Notes: generated by a model not told the origin, from the letters alone. DNA of 64,000 nt from Misgurnus anguillicaudatus (GCF_027580225.2 NC_073346.2:2995001-3059000), one strand, 5' to 3'. Shown: positions 27,301 through 38,770, counted from the first letter of the stretch. Made by a program: numbers and translations.

Positions 27301-29053
27301 GGGTACATTATTTTAATTACCAAATGATTTCTCGGATGAATTGGATAAAAAGACAATATTTTATTTTTCATTTATGAAAACTGGTTGTTGCTGCATGAAC
27401 TCAAGCACATTTATTTCAAACACATCAACGCAACGTCATTGCTATAAATCAATGCAGCTATTTTGGATAAAAGATAATGCACATCAGGTCACACAAATCA
27501 AACACGAAGAGTTGTCATTGAAAGGGGAATTCTGTTAAAGAAAATACATCACCTGGCTCGCAGTGAACTTTGAGCTTTATCATTTACAGGTATTATTTAT
27601 GCTATTACAGCAACATTACACACTAACTAAAGTTTGAAATATGGGATCAGGAAAAACGTGACCTTTTATGTTTAAGTATTGAGAAAGGAATGAATTCTTA
27701 CTGTGGTGGAGATATTGAAAACTCTTAAAAAGATGGGCATTTTGGGTGTTTTATTTAAAGACCATGTCCCCTTTAAGCCTGACTACGTCAGACTTCGTAC
27801 TTCCGCTCAAGCAAAGTAGCAGAGAATGGTATTACTAGGCTGGTCCCCTTTGGGTTTAAATGAAGATTTTGATCTTTAATGTTTTTAATATTTTGGTTTT
27901 TCTTTGGGTGCAATTTTTATAAACGAAATACTTTGTCTGATGTGATGATGTTCTCATTGTGTTCTGTTGTTACAGATAGAACTGAACTGGAGTCTGTGAA
28001 CTAATGCTGTGTTCGAGACAACTTGGATGTTGGATATTATTGACCTCAAACCCGTAAGAAGTCTGGAACAGCAAACAAAGTTGAGTATCAGACGTTGAAC
28101 TATTTTTACAGCACATATTTATGAACATGAATGTTAAATTATCCAGTAACCATTTTCTGCCATAATTGGCACAAGAGCACAAACTTCTCCTGGCGTCTCA
28201 TTATGTGGTAAACACGCAAATGTGATACGTGATTGACTGGAATGCATTGAGGTCGGAGGTAGGATATTTAATGACATAACATCAGAAATCCGAGTTGTCT
28301 GTAACACTGCACAATATTTCACAGAATTGTCACCACCTGATTATCCTCCCATGTTTTTAACACAACCATTGATTGGTCACAAAAAAAGAAATCTATATTT
28401 AATGTTAAAAAACACTTACTGTGTTAGATAACTCTGCTCTTGGAAGTCAGCTTAAGTGAACAAATGGTAATGTTAATGAAAAGTTCATTTTTGTCACAGT
28501 TGCAAACTAACAACCACACAAAATATGAAGAATAGCCAGAACTGTGGTAATAAGCTAGCCCTAAAATGTTGTGAGAATCTTGATGTATTGGACACAGGTG
28601 TGTAGTATCTGTTATATATTGACGGTTGACAGGTTTGTTTGCATGTAATTGCATTATTATTAATTTGGGGTTGATAGTCCAATGTCGATTTTTTTTCTTT
28701 TTCTTTTTAGATCATTTCTCTTTTTAATGCAGAACTTAAGGATGAACCACCCTGATCTACTAAGATGCACAGATTCAACTCTGGCCCAGCATCATCCCCA
28801 CACCTCATCTGCCATCAGTTTAATTTAATGTCTGTCAATTGCAAATGCTATTTATTTCAGTTATATTACAACTTAATTTTAATTGTGTAAAGCTGGGGTT
28901 TCCAAACTTTTCATTTCAAAACCTATTAGACAAGTGTAATCTATTCTAGACCCACTAAAATATTTTTAAATATACATTTTTTTAATGGGGTAAAACAAAT
29001 TTGTTCTCTTTCAGTGGAGTCATTTTATTTTCATAATATTTCATAATGTAAAG
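24376..29053. other. 13.3-kb element interior, no gene recognised
   Basis: Mostly AT-rich non-coding sequence. The block CTGCTTACCTGACTCATGCA occurs at about 23518 and 26076, a further internal duplication. Plus-strand open frames at 26254-26529 and 26872-27195 have no recognised motif. I see no transposase motifs in either strand. Confidence 0.5.
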
Positions 29054-29247
29054 CAGTGGTTCTTGGCGTTGTTCCTCGAGGCCCATTGCTCTGCACATTT
29101 TGTATGACTCTTTTATCTGACAGACTCAGTTCAGTTCATTGAGATCTCTTCTAATGAGCTGATGATTTGAATCAGGTGTGTTAAGTGGGGGAGACATACA
29201 GAATGTGCAGGGCGGTCTGCCTCGGGGAATAACGTTGAGAGCCACTG
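29054..29247. mobile_element. 194-bp hAT MITE
   Basis: Starts CAGTGGTTCTTGGC and ends GAGAGCCACTG, flanked by the 8-bp direct repeat ATGTAAAG (29046-29053 and 29248-29255). The termini and the GGCCCATTGCTCTGCACATT block are typical of small hAT derivatives. Confidence 0.92.
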
Positions 29248-30513
29248 ATGTAAAGTAAATATAAGTTTATTTGCAAAACCAAATATTTTATGGTATATTC
29301 TTTCAAAACCATTGTCATTGTTAATTATTAATGTGGCCAAACTGTTGTTGCATCATTAAGGTGTGCAACACACCTTAACCTACTGTGTGACGGACAAGTG
29401 GGTCCTACTGACACACAATTTAAAATCCCCTGGTGTACCGAATATTGTATTGTAATTAAAGTTGCATCTAAGTCTTGTGTAACAGTCTCCATTATTTGTG
29501 ATTATATTCATAGTGTCACATGGTACTTTCAGCACTTACTACATCACAGTGTTTTTAATGCTTTCATTTTTAGGTTTATTATAAATTCATTCATTTTTAA
29601 AGAATTCCTTCTTTATGTAGAACATGCAAAGTCTAAAATGTAAAGTGTCATGATCAGCTCTGGGTCTTGTGCAGTGATTAAATGAACAGGTGGTAAATGT
29701 CATAGCTTTGCAGTATATTGGGTAGGCTCTTGATGTAAAGAACATTCAGCACATAGGTTTCATAAATTTAATTTGGTAACAAACTTGTCAGAACAATTCA
29801 TGTTGTGATGCTGGATAATACCTGGTCAAATGAATACATCATGTGTTTCGACATTGTATAAGGTTTCTTCATCTATACAGACATCTGTTAGAGAACGGTG
29901 CAGAGACTGCTGTCCATTATTGGTTACAGTATATTTGTTAAAATGTTGCCAGTAAGATTATTTCCGTGTACAAGGTACTTTCTTTGAGTACCTTTATGGG
30001 TTTTATTCTGCACTTAAAGCATAAACGCAATTTAAATGCAGGAGTCCCCTCGTCCTTACTGCCAAATATGCAAGTGAAACTGGACTAAACGCATACAGTA
30101 TACATACGGGTATGATTTCATGTTTCTATATTACACGTGATACGAGGTAGGGTATATAAAAATAATATTTTATGAATGCTAAATAAATGCCAAACGCTTA
30201 AAAAACTGGCAAATTATATGCAGCTGAGTTTTTTTTAATCTTTTGTTTGTGTTCAATACAATTAAACAAGAAATAAGTGTAAACAATGAAATGAGTTGAG
30301 CTTTGAGGTCAGCTGATTCGTCTGTGTTTGCTCGGATTCAAGATCTCCAGAAGATGCATGCAGCTTGTAAAAATTTCGAATGTTTCAAGACATCACCAAG
30401 ACGTCTTGCAGAGATATTGCAGACGTCTTACTTTTCAATGTTCGCAGCCGATCTACAGAAGATGAAGCGATATTTAGCAGACGTCTCCGCGACGTACGTG
30501 TGCTATCTGGGTG

Positions 30514-30736
30514 GTAATCTATCATGTCCATAATTAGTCTCACATTGTTATGAATTTGTCTACCTTTGATAAACGCTGAGTGAAAATCATCTATTAATTT
30601 ATTCAAGACATTTTTTACTCTATTAGCATATACCAAAGCTAGTAGTTTATAATCATTACAAAGTAAATGTATAGGTCTCCAATTATCTAGTAGTAATAAG
30701 TCTTTATTAGGTTTGGGCAACAAAGTTATAACATCA
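30514..30736 (-). mobile_element. L1/Tx1-like LINE, RT N-terminal part (piece 2)
   Basis: Minus strand reads VITLLPKPNKDLLLLDNWRP, then LLCNDYKLLALVYANRVK and FIKGRQIHNNVRLIMDMIDY, the start of the L1-type RT domain. Bounded on one side by the 13.3-kb TIR element and on the other by the DIRS element, whose removal rejoins it to the piece starting at 39053. Confidence 0.94.
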
Positions 30737-30768
30737 GTTCCCTTTCAATACGGTTCACTTCGCATTGC

Positions 30769-30924
30769 GTCAGTTAGCTGACGCTATGGGGGAAACTCCT
30801 GTTTACTCCGTGACTGAAGCCTATTGGTTAACGTCTGTACAAAGTACAGACCAATGACTTTGAACCCGCGCGCGGGAAGTACACGTCCTTATATAAGCGC
30901 GGTTCAAGCGTCAGGAGCTCATTA
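30769..30924 (+). repeat. DIRS left inverted terminal repeat with promoter
   Basis: Matches the inverse complement of 38852-39008 almost exactly. It includes GTACAAAGTACAGACCAATG and a TATA-type CTTATATAAGCGCGG near 30891, a probable Pol II promoter. Followed by a leader with a duplicated block of about 60 bp (near 31000-31110). Confidence 0.93.
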
Positions 30925-31959
30925 ATTTCTCCTTCAGCGCGAACCTCTCGCTGCTCCGAAGAAGAAGAAGCCTTACCTCGCCGTCGACAAAAGCCCTGCA
31001 GCGGAGTCCAGGCCTAGCGTCTTCCCTGCCCTTTCCGGCTGAGAACCGAAGACAGCAGAATCCAGGTCTAGCGTCTTCCCCTGCCGCTTTCCGGCCGAGA
31101 ACCGAAGATAGCCTTCGCTTGCCGTGGTACGAGCCCTGTGCAGCGGACCCATGCCTGACGAGGTCTCCCCTGCGGCCGCCCGGTAAGATCAATATTTTTA
31201 ATATAAAGCTGTAAGCTAAAAGAGCAGGCGCTGTTGTAATAGCGTCCAGCACAGCGGCTTGAGTGAGCCTCCCTGCTATGAATTTCCCCGAGCGCGTCAC
31301 CGGTCTGGCACCTCCCACGCCGGGACCGCGCTTATATGCTTCGGTTGTCTTATCTAGGCCTGGCAAACTCGACTCCTTTTAAGGATCCGGGTTATTGTGA
31401 GTCACTCACTAAAATGATCCGGGTTGTGTGAGTCACTTGAATCACTTGAGTCAGTATTGCTAAATCACCAAGGAAACTCAGTACAGACCCACTTGTAACC
31501 GGCTGATCCACGCGACTCGAGATTCTCCGAGCCGGAAACATTGCAGACTCGCAGACCATGGGACTCGCTCTACAGATCCACTAACCGGCTGATTTGCGTG
31601 GATCAGCCGGAGCCGGTTAGTGGATCTATAGAGCGACTGAAGTCTCCTCAAAAGCAAATCCACAACAAAAGCCTTTCACTTCTGAGATAACATGCTTATA
31701 GGTTTTAGGTTTGGTGTGTATGGTCGACCATTTAAAAAAATTGGCCAAATAATAATAGCATAATAATATAAAAAAAAACTGTGTCCTGCTTATACAGCCC
31801 CCAGAGGCGGAGAGACAAATCGCGCTGATCAGCCGGTTACGGATCAGCCGGTTACGAGTAGGCCTGGCAAACTCGACTCCTTTTAAGGATCCGGGTTATT
31901 GTGAGTCACTCACTAAAGTGATCCGGGTTGTGTGAGTCACTTGAATCACTTGAGTCACT

Positions 31960-32354
31960 AGCCGTTTCTCAATGTCAAGGAAGGATCCTCGGAAGCCAGA
32001 ATTTCGAGGATGCTACGTCATCGACGTCCGTCGAAGGACTGTTCCAATGTCGAGGATCCTCGAAATTTCAGCCAAGGACTGAGTCCTTCATTCGAGAAAT
32101 ATCCCATATACAGGAAAGGATGCGTATGTGTATCCTTCGCGCTCTTCACATGCTGAAATCACCCACAATCCTATGCGCGCAGCACCGAAAGCACACCTTT
32201 CAATCACGCAATGACGTAATGACGTGCACTTGCTAGCCTGTTCCATTTAACGTGTTCTCCGAATGCTTAAAAGGAGCCTCGCCTAACCTCTGAAGGAAGT
32301 GACTTGTAAGGACTAGTCCTGCCAAGGAAGTATCCTTGACATTGAGAAACGGCT
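31960..32354. mobile_element. 395-bp TIR element C inside B
   Basis: AGCCGTTTCTCAATGTCAAG and its inverse form the termini, flanked by ACT on both sides (31957-31959, 32355-32357). The equivalent uninterrupted site in element A (near 31456) reads GAGTCAGTATTGC, supporting a 3-bp duplication. The inner arms fold back. The superfamily is uncertain; a 3-bp duplication is seen in PIF/Harbinger and CACTA types. Confidence 0.88.
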
Positions 32355-32763
32355 ACTATTGCTAAATCGCCAAGGAAACTCAGTACAGACCCACTTGTAA
32401 CCGGCTGATCCACGCGACTCGAGATTCTCAGAGCCGGAAACATTGCAGACTCGCAGACCATGGGACTCGCTCTACAGATCCACACTAACCGGCTGATTCG
32501 CGTGGATCAGCCGGAGCCGGTTAGTGGATCTATAGAGCGACTGAAGTCTCCTCAAAAGCAAATCCACAACAAAAACCTTTCAATTCTGAGATAACATGCT
32601 TATAGGTTTTAGGTTTGGTGTGTGTATGGTCGACCATTTAAAAAAAATAGGCCTAATAATAGCATAATAATATAGAAAAAACTGTGTCCTGCTTATGCAT
32701 CCCCCAGAGGCGGAGAAACAGTTCGCGCTGATCAGCCGGTTACGGATCAGCCGGTTACGAGTT

Positions 32764-33066
32764 AAAAAAGGTTCTCGAGTCAGAGCAGATCTCTTGAGTT
32801 TGCAATGTTTCCGGCTCTGAGTGAGAATCTCGGGTCAATTCGCGGCTCGCGCGGATCCGTGGGTCTCTTGAGTTTGCAATGTTTCCGGCTCTGAGTGAGA
32901 ATCTCGGGTCAATTCGCGGCTCGCGCGGATCCGTGGGTCTCTTGAGTTTGCAATGTTTCCGGCTCTGAGTGAGAATCTCGGGTCAATTCGCGGCTCGCGC
33001 GGATCCGTGGGTCTCTTGAGTTTGCAATGTTTCCGGCTCTCTCGGGTCAGTTCTCGCGCAGATCAG
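32764..33066. repeat. 74-bp minisatellite, array 1
   Basis: About four copies of a 74-bp unit with GAGTTTGCAATGTTTCCGGC and GGATCCGTGGGTCTC. The phase is exact, with markers at 32859, 32933 and 33007. Inside element B. Confidence 0.95.
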
Positions 33067-33283
33067 CCGGTTACGAGTGGATCCGTAGTGCGAGCGAAGT
33101 CTCATCAATAATGTTGAAGGAGGTTTGTGTGTGTGGTGGCGCTGTTTATGGTTTTACATTGAATTGTAGTAGGACTCAACTGATCCGGGTAAATGACACT
33201 AGAGACTCGCGACTCATGAGTTAATTTAAAGATCCGGGTTAAAGATCCGAGTGAGTCGCGACTCAAACAGGTCTAGTTACGAG

Positions 33284-33786
33284 TTGAAAGATTCTCGAGT
33301 CAGAGCAGATCCGCGGGTCTCTTGAGTTTGCAATGTTTCCGGCTCTGAGTGAGAATCTCGGGTCAGTTCGCGGCTCGCACGGATCCGCAGGTCTCTCGAG
33401 TTTGCAATGTTTCCGGCTCTGAGTGAGAATCTCGGGTCAATTCGCGGCTCGCGCGGATCCGCGGGTCTCTCGAGTTTGCAATGTTTCCGGCTCTGAGTGA
33501 GAATCTCGGGTCAGTTCGCGGCTCGCACGGATCCGCAGGTCTCTCGAGTTTGCAATGTTTCCGGCTCTGAGTGAGAATCTCGGGTCAATTCGCGGCTCGC
33601 GCGGATCCGCGGGTCTCTCGAGTTTGCAATGTTTCCGGCTCTGAGTGAGAAACACGGGTCAGTTCGCGGCTCGCACGGATCCGCAAGTCTCTCGAGTTTG
33701 CAATGATTCCGGCTCTGAGTGAGAATCACGGGACAATTCTCGGCTCGCGCCGATCCGCAGGTCTCTCGAGTTTGCAGTGTTTCCGG
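33284..33786. repeat. 74-bp minisatellite, array 2 with alternating units
   Basis: Six to seven copies of the same 74-bp unit (GGATCC markers at 33381, 33455, 33529, 33603, 33677). Units mostly alternate between CAGTTCGCGGCTCGCACGG and CAATTCGCGGCTCGCGCGG, giving a 148-bp higher-order period. The array is in element A and is interrupted by element D. Minus-strand open frames here are products of the period. Confidence 0.95.
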
Positions 33787-34276
33787 TGTTGTGTCGAAGT
33801 CTGTTCCCCCTGTGTTCCCCCTATTTTTACCTTCAGTGTAGTGTTTTTATGGCGATTTATCACGTTATAGGTTTTATTACTTATATATTTAAAGTTTTAA
33901 TGGCTACTGAGATGTATATGTGTGCATTTCTGTAATGTATCTCTATTGTTCTTAATGGTAAGTCAATTATTTTTACAGTATGAATCATATTATATGTATA
34001 ATATTTATTTAATTATGTATGCAAACATTACATTTTTAAAACAACCAGTAAAGGGAAAAAAAAGAAAAATACAGGTTATATTTTAAAAGAAATACCCTAA
34101 TAGAAAACTGTCAAATGTATGAAATTTTTAATAAATTGTATTATAAAATACATGATATTATGCCTTTTTAGTATAACCAATTCAAATCTTTAATCTTTCT
34201 AAATGTAACGTGATGAAAACGCTATAAAAGCACTACACTAAAGGGAAACATAGGGGGAACTGAGTTCGACACAACA
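33787..34276. mobile_element. 490-bp TIR element D inside A
   Basis: Inverted termini TGTTGTGTCGAA / TTCGACACAACA plus inner pairing (CAGTGTAGTG with CACTACACT). Flanked by CCGG (33783-33786, 34277-34280). Uninterrupted neighbours read TTTCCGGCTCTGAG, so CCGG fits a 4-bp duplication. The interior is AT-rich, unlike its CpG-rich host. Confidence 0.87.
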
Positions 34277-34537
34277 CCGGCTCTGAGTGAGAATCTCGGG
34301 TCAGTTCTCGCGCAGATCAGCCGGTTACGAGTGGATCTGTAGTGCGAGCGAAGTCTCATCAATTATGTTGAAAGAGGTTTGTGTGTGTGCTGGCGGTGTT
34401 TATGGTTTTTCATTGAATTGTAGTAGGACTCAACTGATCCGGGTAAATGACACTAGAGACTCGCGACTCATGAGTTAATTTAAAGATCCGGGTTAAAGAT
34501 CCGAGTGAGTCGCGACTCAAACAGGTCTAGTCTTATC

Positions 34538-36520
34538 CATGTTTCGTGCTCCCCCTGCTGTTCCTCTCTCCCCGGGATGAACACACGGCGAGCCATGAGA
34601 CTAGATGGATGCATAGACCTGCACACACGGACTAACCCCCCCTGTGTTCTGTCACATCGCAACCGTTCATGCTTACAGAGTCCCTTCGCTCCTCTCACAT
34701 TCAGTGGCGAGATCTCTGACACATATGAATCCCCCGAGTGCATCGGGTGATACCGTTTATATGACGCACGGCTGTTCTGTCTGTGTTGCTGCTCCCCTCT
34801 GTCGTTCCTCTCTTGTTGAGATGAACAAGCGGGGGAACCGTAAAACTACAAAGATGCATACGACAAGCAAACACGGGCGGATCTGCCCCTGTTTCCTGTC
34901 ATAGCACAGCCACTCGTGCTCCACGCTCGCGGAGTCCCTCGCTCCTTTCCCCGCAGTGGTGAGATCTCTTAACGGCGTAGTTAGCACGCAGTCTTACGGC
35001 TCGCTGCCTCTAAATGCAGCTGTCTAGTGTTCAACGATTACAGAGCTTCATGCCCCTCCCCTCCTGGAGCGGCGCGATCTCATTCGTCTGCTCGATAGGG
35101 CGGATTCGCCGCTATTGGAGCATCAAGAACACTCATTATAAGAGCTAACCGGCTCACTATTCGTCTATACAGAGCTTCATGCCCCTCCCCCCTGGAGCGG
35201 CGCGATCTCATTCGTCTGCTCGATAAGGCGGACACGCCTCTATCTGAGCGCTAAAACACTTATTATAGAGCTTAACCGGCCTGAGTCTATCTCACTTCGG
35301 AAAGCTCACTACTAGTCTGCCCGGTCATTTCTCTCTGGTTTAGACGGAATCAGAGGCAGAACGAATTTGTTTAACATACTAAGGCCCGAATACCTCCCTT
35401 TATTCAGTCCCGTCCTATATCAGTGCGCTGAATATTGGTACATTCTTATATAGCCTACCCGGTTTTTCTGCCCTTTTTAATAAACGGCAAAACCGCGGGC
35501 CTCACGGCAGACTTCCTCTCTGCGATGGGTTCAGTCTGACATTAAACCACCTAGACATACTGCTCTGCTCCGTGAGCCGTTCGGGTCACCGTCACTACTG
35601 AGGCTCGTGCAGCTGAACGGTCGAGCTCTGGTCTTCGCAGCACAGCTGCGTCGACATAGAACTGTCTGAAGAGGGGTTAAGTCGCGCCTCGGCTGGACTG
35701 CCCTGAAATGTTTTCTGTGTGCTGTTTATCCAAAACATACTGTGTAATACTGTTGGTTATGCGACCTCACTATAGTGGCGAACGGTATTGAATTCCTCTA
35801 AAAAGAGTAATTTCCGTGCTTACTATACTGTGTATTGACACCCCACGGTTGTACGGTGTCTCTAAACACTTTCTCGCCTTACTGACAAGCAATCAGTAAT
35901 ACGCACACACGGCCCGTTGTCCATAATTCTATCGACGCTTGCCGAAAAAACCCCGGTTTGGCCATATACTGTATATTGACACCCCACGGCTGTACGGTGT
36001 CTCTAACACTTTTCTGCCAAATTCGCTCGCAGCCCACCTCAGTTTCTCCGCTACGATGCTGACGGCGCAAACGAGCACGGTCTTACGGCTGTCATTCTCT
36101 CTTCCTAGAGAGACGCAGCCTCAGACCTCTCCATGGCTCCAAGCATTTGAATCGCGCCGTCTACGGACGGCTACTCAAAGGCTTACAGCCAAGCGGTTTA
36201 TGACGTTTTTCGGCCATACAGCTGATTTATATCAGCGGATCCGAAGACGCTCACACCTCCGCTCTGCTCCAATACTCGGAGATATTAAGGGTAATATCAA
36301 CCTGAAGTGAGCTTGCTACCCGCCACAATAAGTTTCAAAGCGCGCGCACAGTCAGACGCGCGGCATCTCGTTTAAGACGGGCTCACGTACCCCTCTAACG
36401 AGCCTCAGTAAACTGAATATCGTGGCATTCTGTTCATAAGTCCACTTCAGTTTGACTAAGCTAAGGTCCCGCCCCGAGCTGACGGCCGGGAAGCTCATGC
36501 TTAAGTTACACACAGCTGCA
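34538..36520 (+). pseudogene. DIRS interior, gag-side region with paired duplications
   Basis: No intact frame. Successive blocks are each present twice in tandem: about 34540-34740 and 34750-34980; 35037-35160 and 35161-35285 (both with AGAGCTTCATGCCCCTCCCC); about 35826-35880 and 35966-36020 (both with TTGACACCCCACGG). In a DIRS element this part would hold the gag-like frame and the start of pol, but no motif is legible. Confidence 0.5.
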
Positions 36521-36524
36521 TGAA

Positions 36525-36800
36525 GTGCTACCATTACGAGATCGCCAGCATCTGCTGTGGGTTGAACACGCTTTACGACGGCAATCAGCCTTCGGCGCGT
36601 GGAACGCCCGTTTGTCTCATATCAATCACCTTGTACTGTACATACGGTCCATTAAGGGGATGATTTTAGCACTGCAGCACTCTCGACCATGTTATTGTGA
36701 TAATGCGGTCGGGCAAACTACGGTGGTTTCATTATTTACCGAACCAGACTGAGATCTCGCCCCCTGTACAAGCTGGCGAGTCATCTCCTTTATAAACTCA
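36525..36800 (+). pseudogene. DIRS RNase H remnant
   Basis: In shifting plus-strand frames the translation shows SHINHLVLYIRSIKGMILAL, then DNAVGQTTVVSLF. A second frame gives LRSRPLYKLASHLL. This is the order and spacing of the DIRS RNase H region, where a catalytic-type D before N and a conserved RSRPLYKLA-like segment are usual. Stops and frameshifts make it a pseudogene. Confidence 0.7.
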
Positions 36801-37255
36801 TTGCATCGCTTTATAAGCTATGTTCAATCAGAGTGATACGCATCTCGTGCTTAACTACCAAGATGCAGACATATTAACCCGTTACGATGGGCGTGCAGAG
36901 ATTGCATCCGTGGGACACGACCTACATTACGTGCCTTATAACACGTTGACACGAGCTGCTAGGACCCCTTTCGCGAGGCGTCCTTATGCAAAGTCTGATC
37001 TATTCTGTCTAGTGACAGCGAGAGTCTTCCCCCCGCGAATTGTAGGTGGAACAGCTTTATCCTCACTACAGAGGCTCGTGAACGGCGGCTTTCTCCCCCT
37101 GCGTATATATATTTGTGGCGGTGATAACAGCGAACCACGCTTTTATGACCGACCATCCACTTTATTCATAAGTCTGTCATTTCTCAGATGCGGACGGTGC
37201 CCGAGGCGCAGCGCTCTGGAACTGTCCAAGGTCCTGTATGACAGATACGTCTGAC

Positions 37256-37500
37256 GTACATCAGACGATCAGCTGTTCATCGGCGTCACAGATCACTCAC
37301 TAGCGCACCTGTCAATACAGGTTATTTATGGATCGTTGACGTTATCACCTCCCGTGACAATGAAGTCTACTCCATGTATGGAGTAGATCCTTGGGCATGG
37401 TCTTAGAAGTTTCTCATTTGACATTTGTGACACGGCCGGCTGGTCCCCGCCGTCCACGTTGTCACTTTACAGCTTCGACATCCCTGCTTCGCGCACTAGT
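37256..37500 (+). pseudogene. DIRS tyrosine recombinase C-terminus, copy 1
   Basis: Plus-strand fragments read DQLFIGVTDHS, then WIVDVI and, after a frame change, DICDTAGWSPPSTLSLYSFD. This is the conserved end of the DIRS recombinase, near its catalytic Tyr. A second copy lies about 0.86 kb further on. Confidence 0.7.
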
Positions 37501-38100
37501 GAGGTTTGTTGCATTAAAGGTGCGCCGCGTAAGCTCACCTGTATGCACGATATGGGGTTTAATTATATGCGTCCACCGTGCGCTTAGAGAAGCTCACATA
37601 TGCACGCTACAACATTTCGGTATACACTAAAGATGCGCTCGGAAAAGCTCATCTGTATACACGGCTGTGACACATACATACATTGTTGTTCATCTGTGTA
37701 CGTTCACGGTGCGTTGAGTGCCCACCGTACGTTCATCAATCATATCTGTACACATTCACGGCGCGTTCTGTGCATTGATTTATCTATACGCATTCACGGT
37801 GCACTGAAGGGTTCACCCGTGTGCGCACAACTTATTATCAGAACACATGACGGCGCGCTTGAGAATCTTGCCGGCCTGTGCATTATAACACTCTGATTCA
37901 TCTATATGCATTCACGATGTATTCAAGTGTTCACCTGTGCCCGTGCAATTTATAGTCAATACACATTTACGGCGCGCTTGGACAGCTCACCGATCTGTGC
38001 ACTATAATACTACCTATATGCATCCCGATGCGCTCGAGGGCGCACCTGGCTTCACACTATTATGGTATCTGTATAATCCCACGCTACGAACCGTTCTGCC
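37500..38100. repeat. degenerate repeat around TTCACGGCGCGCT
   Basis: About eight loosely spaced repeats with a core like CATTCACGGTGCGCT followed by AGCTCACCTGTG, at variable 50-100-bp spacing. It continues the coding tail of copy 1 and is echoed at 38400-38550, so it probably arose by slippage of the recombinase 3' end or its 3' flank. Confidence 0.65.
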
Positions 38101-38114
38101 GCATATCATAGTCA

Positions 38115-38400
38115 GATCTTCGCAGATCACTCACTATGTATGTCTGTTGCTTACAGTGGTTATTTAGATGGATCGTTGAAACCATCGCACTGGCTCACGC
38201 CCCTCTATGAGCTATGTCCTATATAGAGCCCACTCTGTGAGAGTTTGGCTTTTTCATGGACTTGGTCTACAGGGGTATCTATTTGATATCTGCTACACGG
38301 CCGGCTGGTCTTCGCCGTCTACGTTGTCAGATTGTACAGCTTAGACGTCCCTGCCCTACGAGCGCAGGTTCTCTCGGCTCAATCATGCACGCTCATGCGT
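38115..38400 (+). pseudogene. DIRS tyrosine recombinase C-terminus, copy 2
   Basis: Repeats the order of copy 1: GATCACTCACTA, then RWIVETIALAH near 38167, DICYTAGWSSPSTL near 38288, and in another frame LYSLDVPALRAQVLSAQ at about 38329-38379. Stops interrupt every frame. This copy keeps the LYSLDV segment better than copy 1. Confidence 0.75.
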
Positions 38401-38674
38401 TTTATGTGTACACCACGGTGCGCTCAGCGAGCTCACCAACGTGACTCTGAATTTACTTATCTCGCACACCCGCGGCGCGCTCGGTATCTCGCCGTCTTGT
38501 GCTATGTTATGTGCCCCCGGTGCGTTTAAAACCCCACCGTGTGCGCGTCAACATTTTATATGGTGCTTACACATTGCTTAAAGCTGTGAATATGCCGGGT
38601 ATAGGGCCACACGCAGTGTCTCTCCGGTAAGGCACTTCTGTACGTTGTGTATGCACGGCGTGATGGGATTACGT

Positions 38675-38770
38675 TCCCCCATAGCGTCAGCTAACTGACG
38701 CAATGCGAAGTGAACCGTATTGAAAGGGAACGCTTAGGTTACTCACGTAACCCCGGTTCCCTGAAATAAC
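38675..38770. repeat. DIRS internal complementary region
   Basis: The first part is the inverse complement of the left terminus (30737 onward, beyond the inverted repeat). From AAC at 38729 it is the inverse complement of the right terminus (39010-39052). It thus carries both outer ends joined through a single AAC/GTT, which is how DIRS elements store the terminal sequence used to complete the circular replication intermediate. Confidence 0.92.

Larger units (their letters stand above)
17223..30511. mobile_element. 13.3-kb TIR element, possibly EnSpm/CACTA-like
   Basis: Ends are inverse complements: CCCAGATAGCACACGTACGT at 17223 and the inverse ending at 30511, about 34 bp with one mismatch. 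The flanking TG (17221-17222, 30512-30513) is a candidate 2-bp duplication. Removing the element plus one TG rejoins the interrupted LINE in frame (MDMIDY then QSLMNTESLILF). The left subterminal zone holds a 44-bp tandem repeat, and subterminal repeats are usual for EnSpm/CACTA elements. No transposase was recognised, so it looks non-autonomous. The superfamily is an inference. Confidence 0.85.
31859..33275. mobile_element. hAT-like element B, same family nested in A
   Basis: Ends are essentially identical to those of element A. It is flanked by its own 8-bp direct repeat GTTACGAG (31851-31858, 33276-33283). The block from the start to about 31960 and the GATCAGCCGG palindromes repeat those of element A, so this is a later jump of the same family into itself. 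Its interior was further invaded by the element at 31960-32354. Confidence 0.92.
31355..34529. mobile_element. hAT-like element A (3.2 kb, non-autonomous)
   Basis: Begins TAGGCCTGGCAAACTCGACT and ends GAGTCGCGACTCAAACAGGTCTA (last bases). It is flanked by the 8-bp direct repeat GTCTTATC (31347-31354, 34530-34537). The ends form an imperfect inverted repeat. It encodes nothing recognisable; the interior is CpG-rich short palindromes and a 74-bp minisatellite. It contains a complete second copy of its own family (element B) and another small element (D). Confidence 0.92.

Noticed and set aside
33437..33729. Minus-strand open frames with repeating SHSEPETLQTRET
   Set aside because: Produced by the period of the 74-bp minisatellite.
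32764..33786. CRISPR-like array
   Set aside because: Units are contiguous tandem repeats without unique spacers, in a eukaryotic transposon.
34505..37254. Host genes in the GC-rich block
   Set aside because: Frames are short and broken; legible motifs belong to DIRS RNase H and recombinase.
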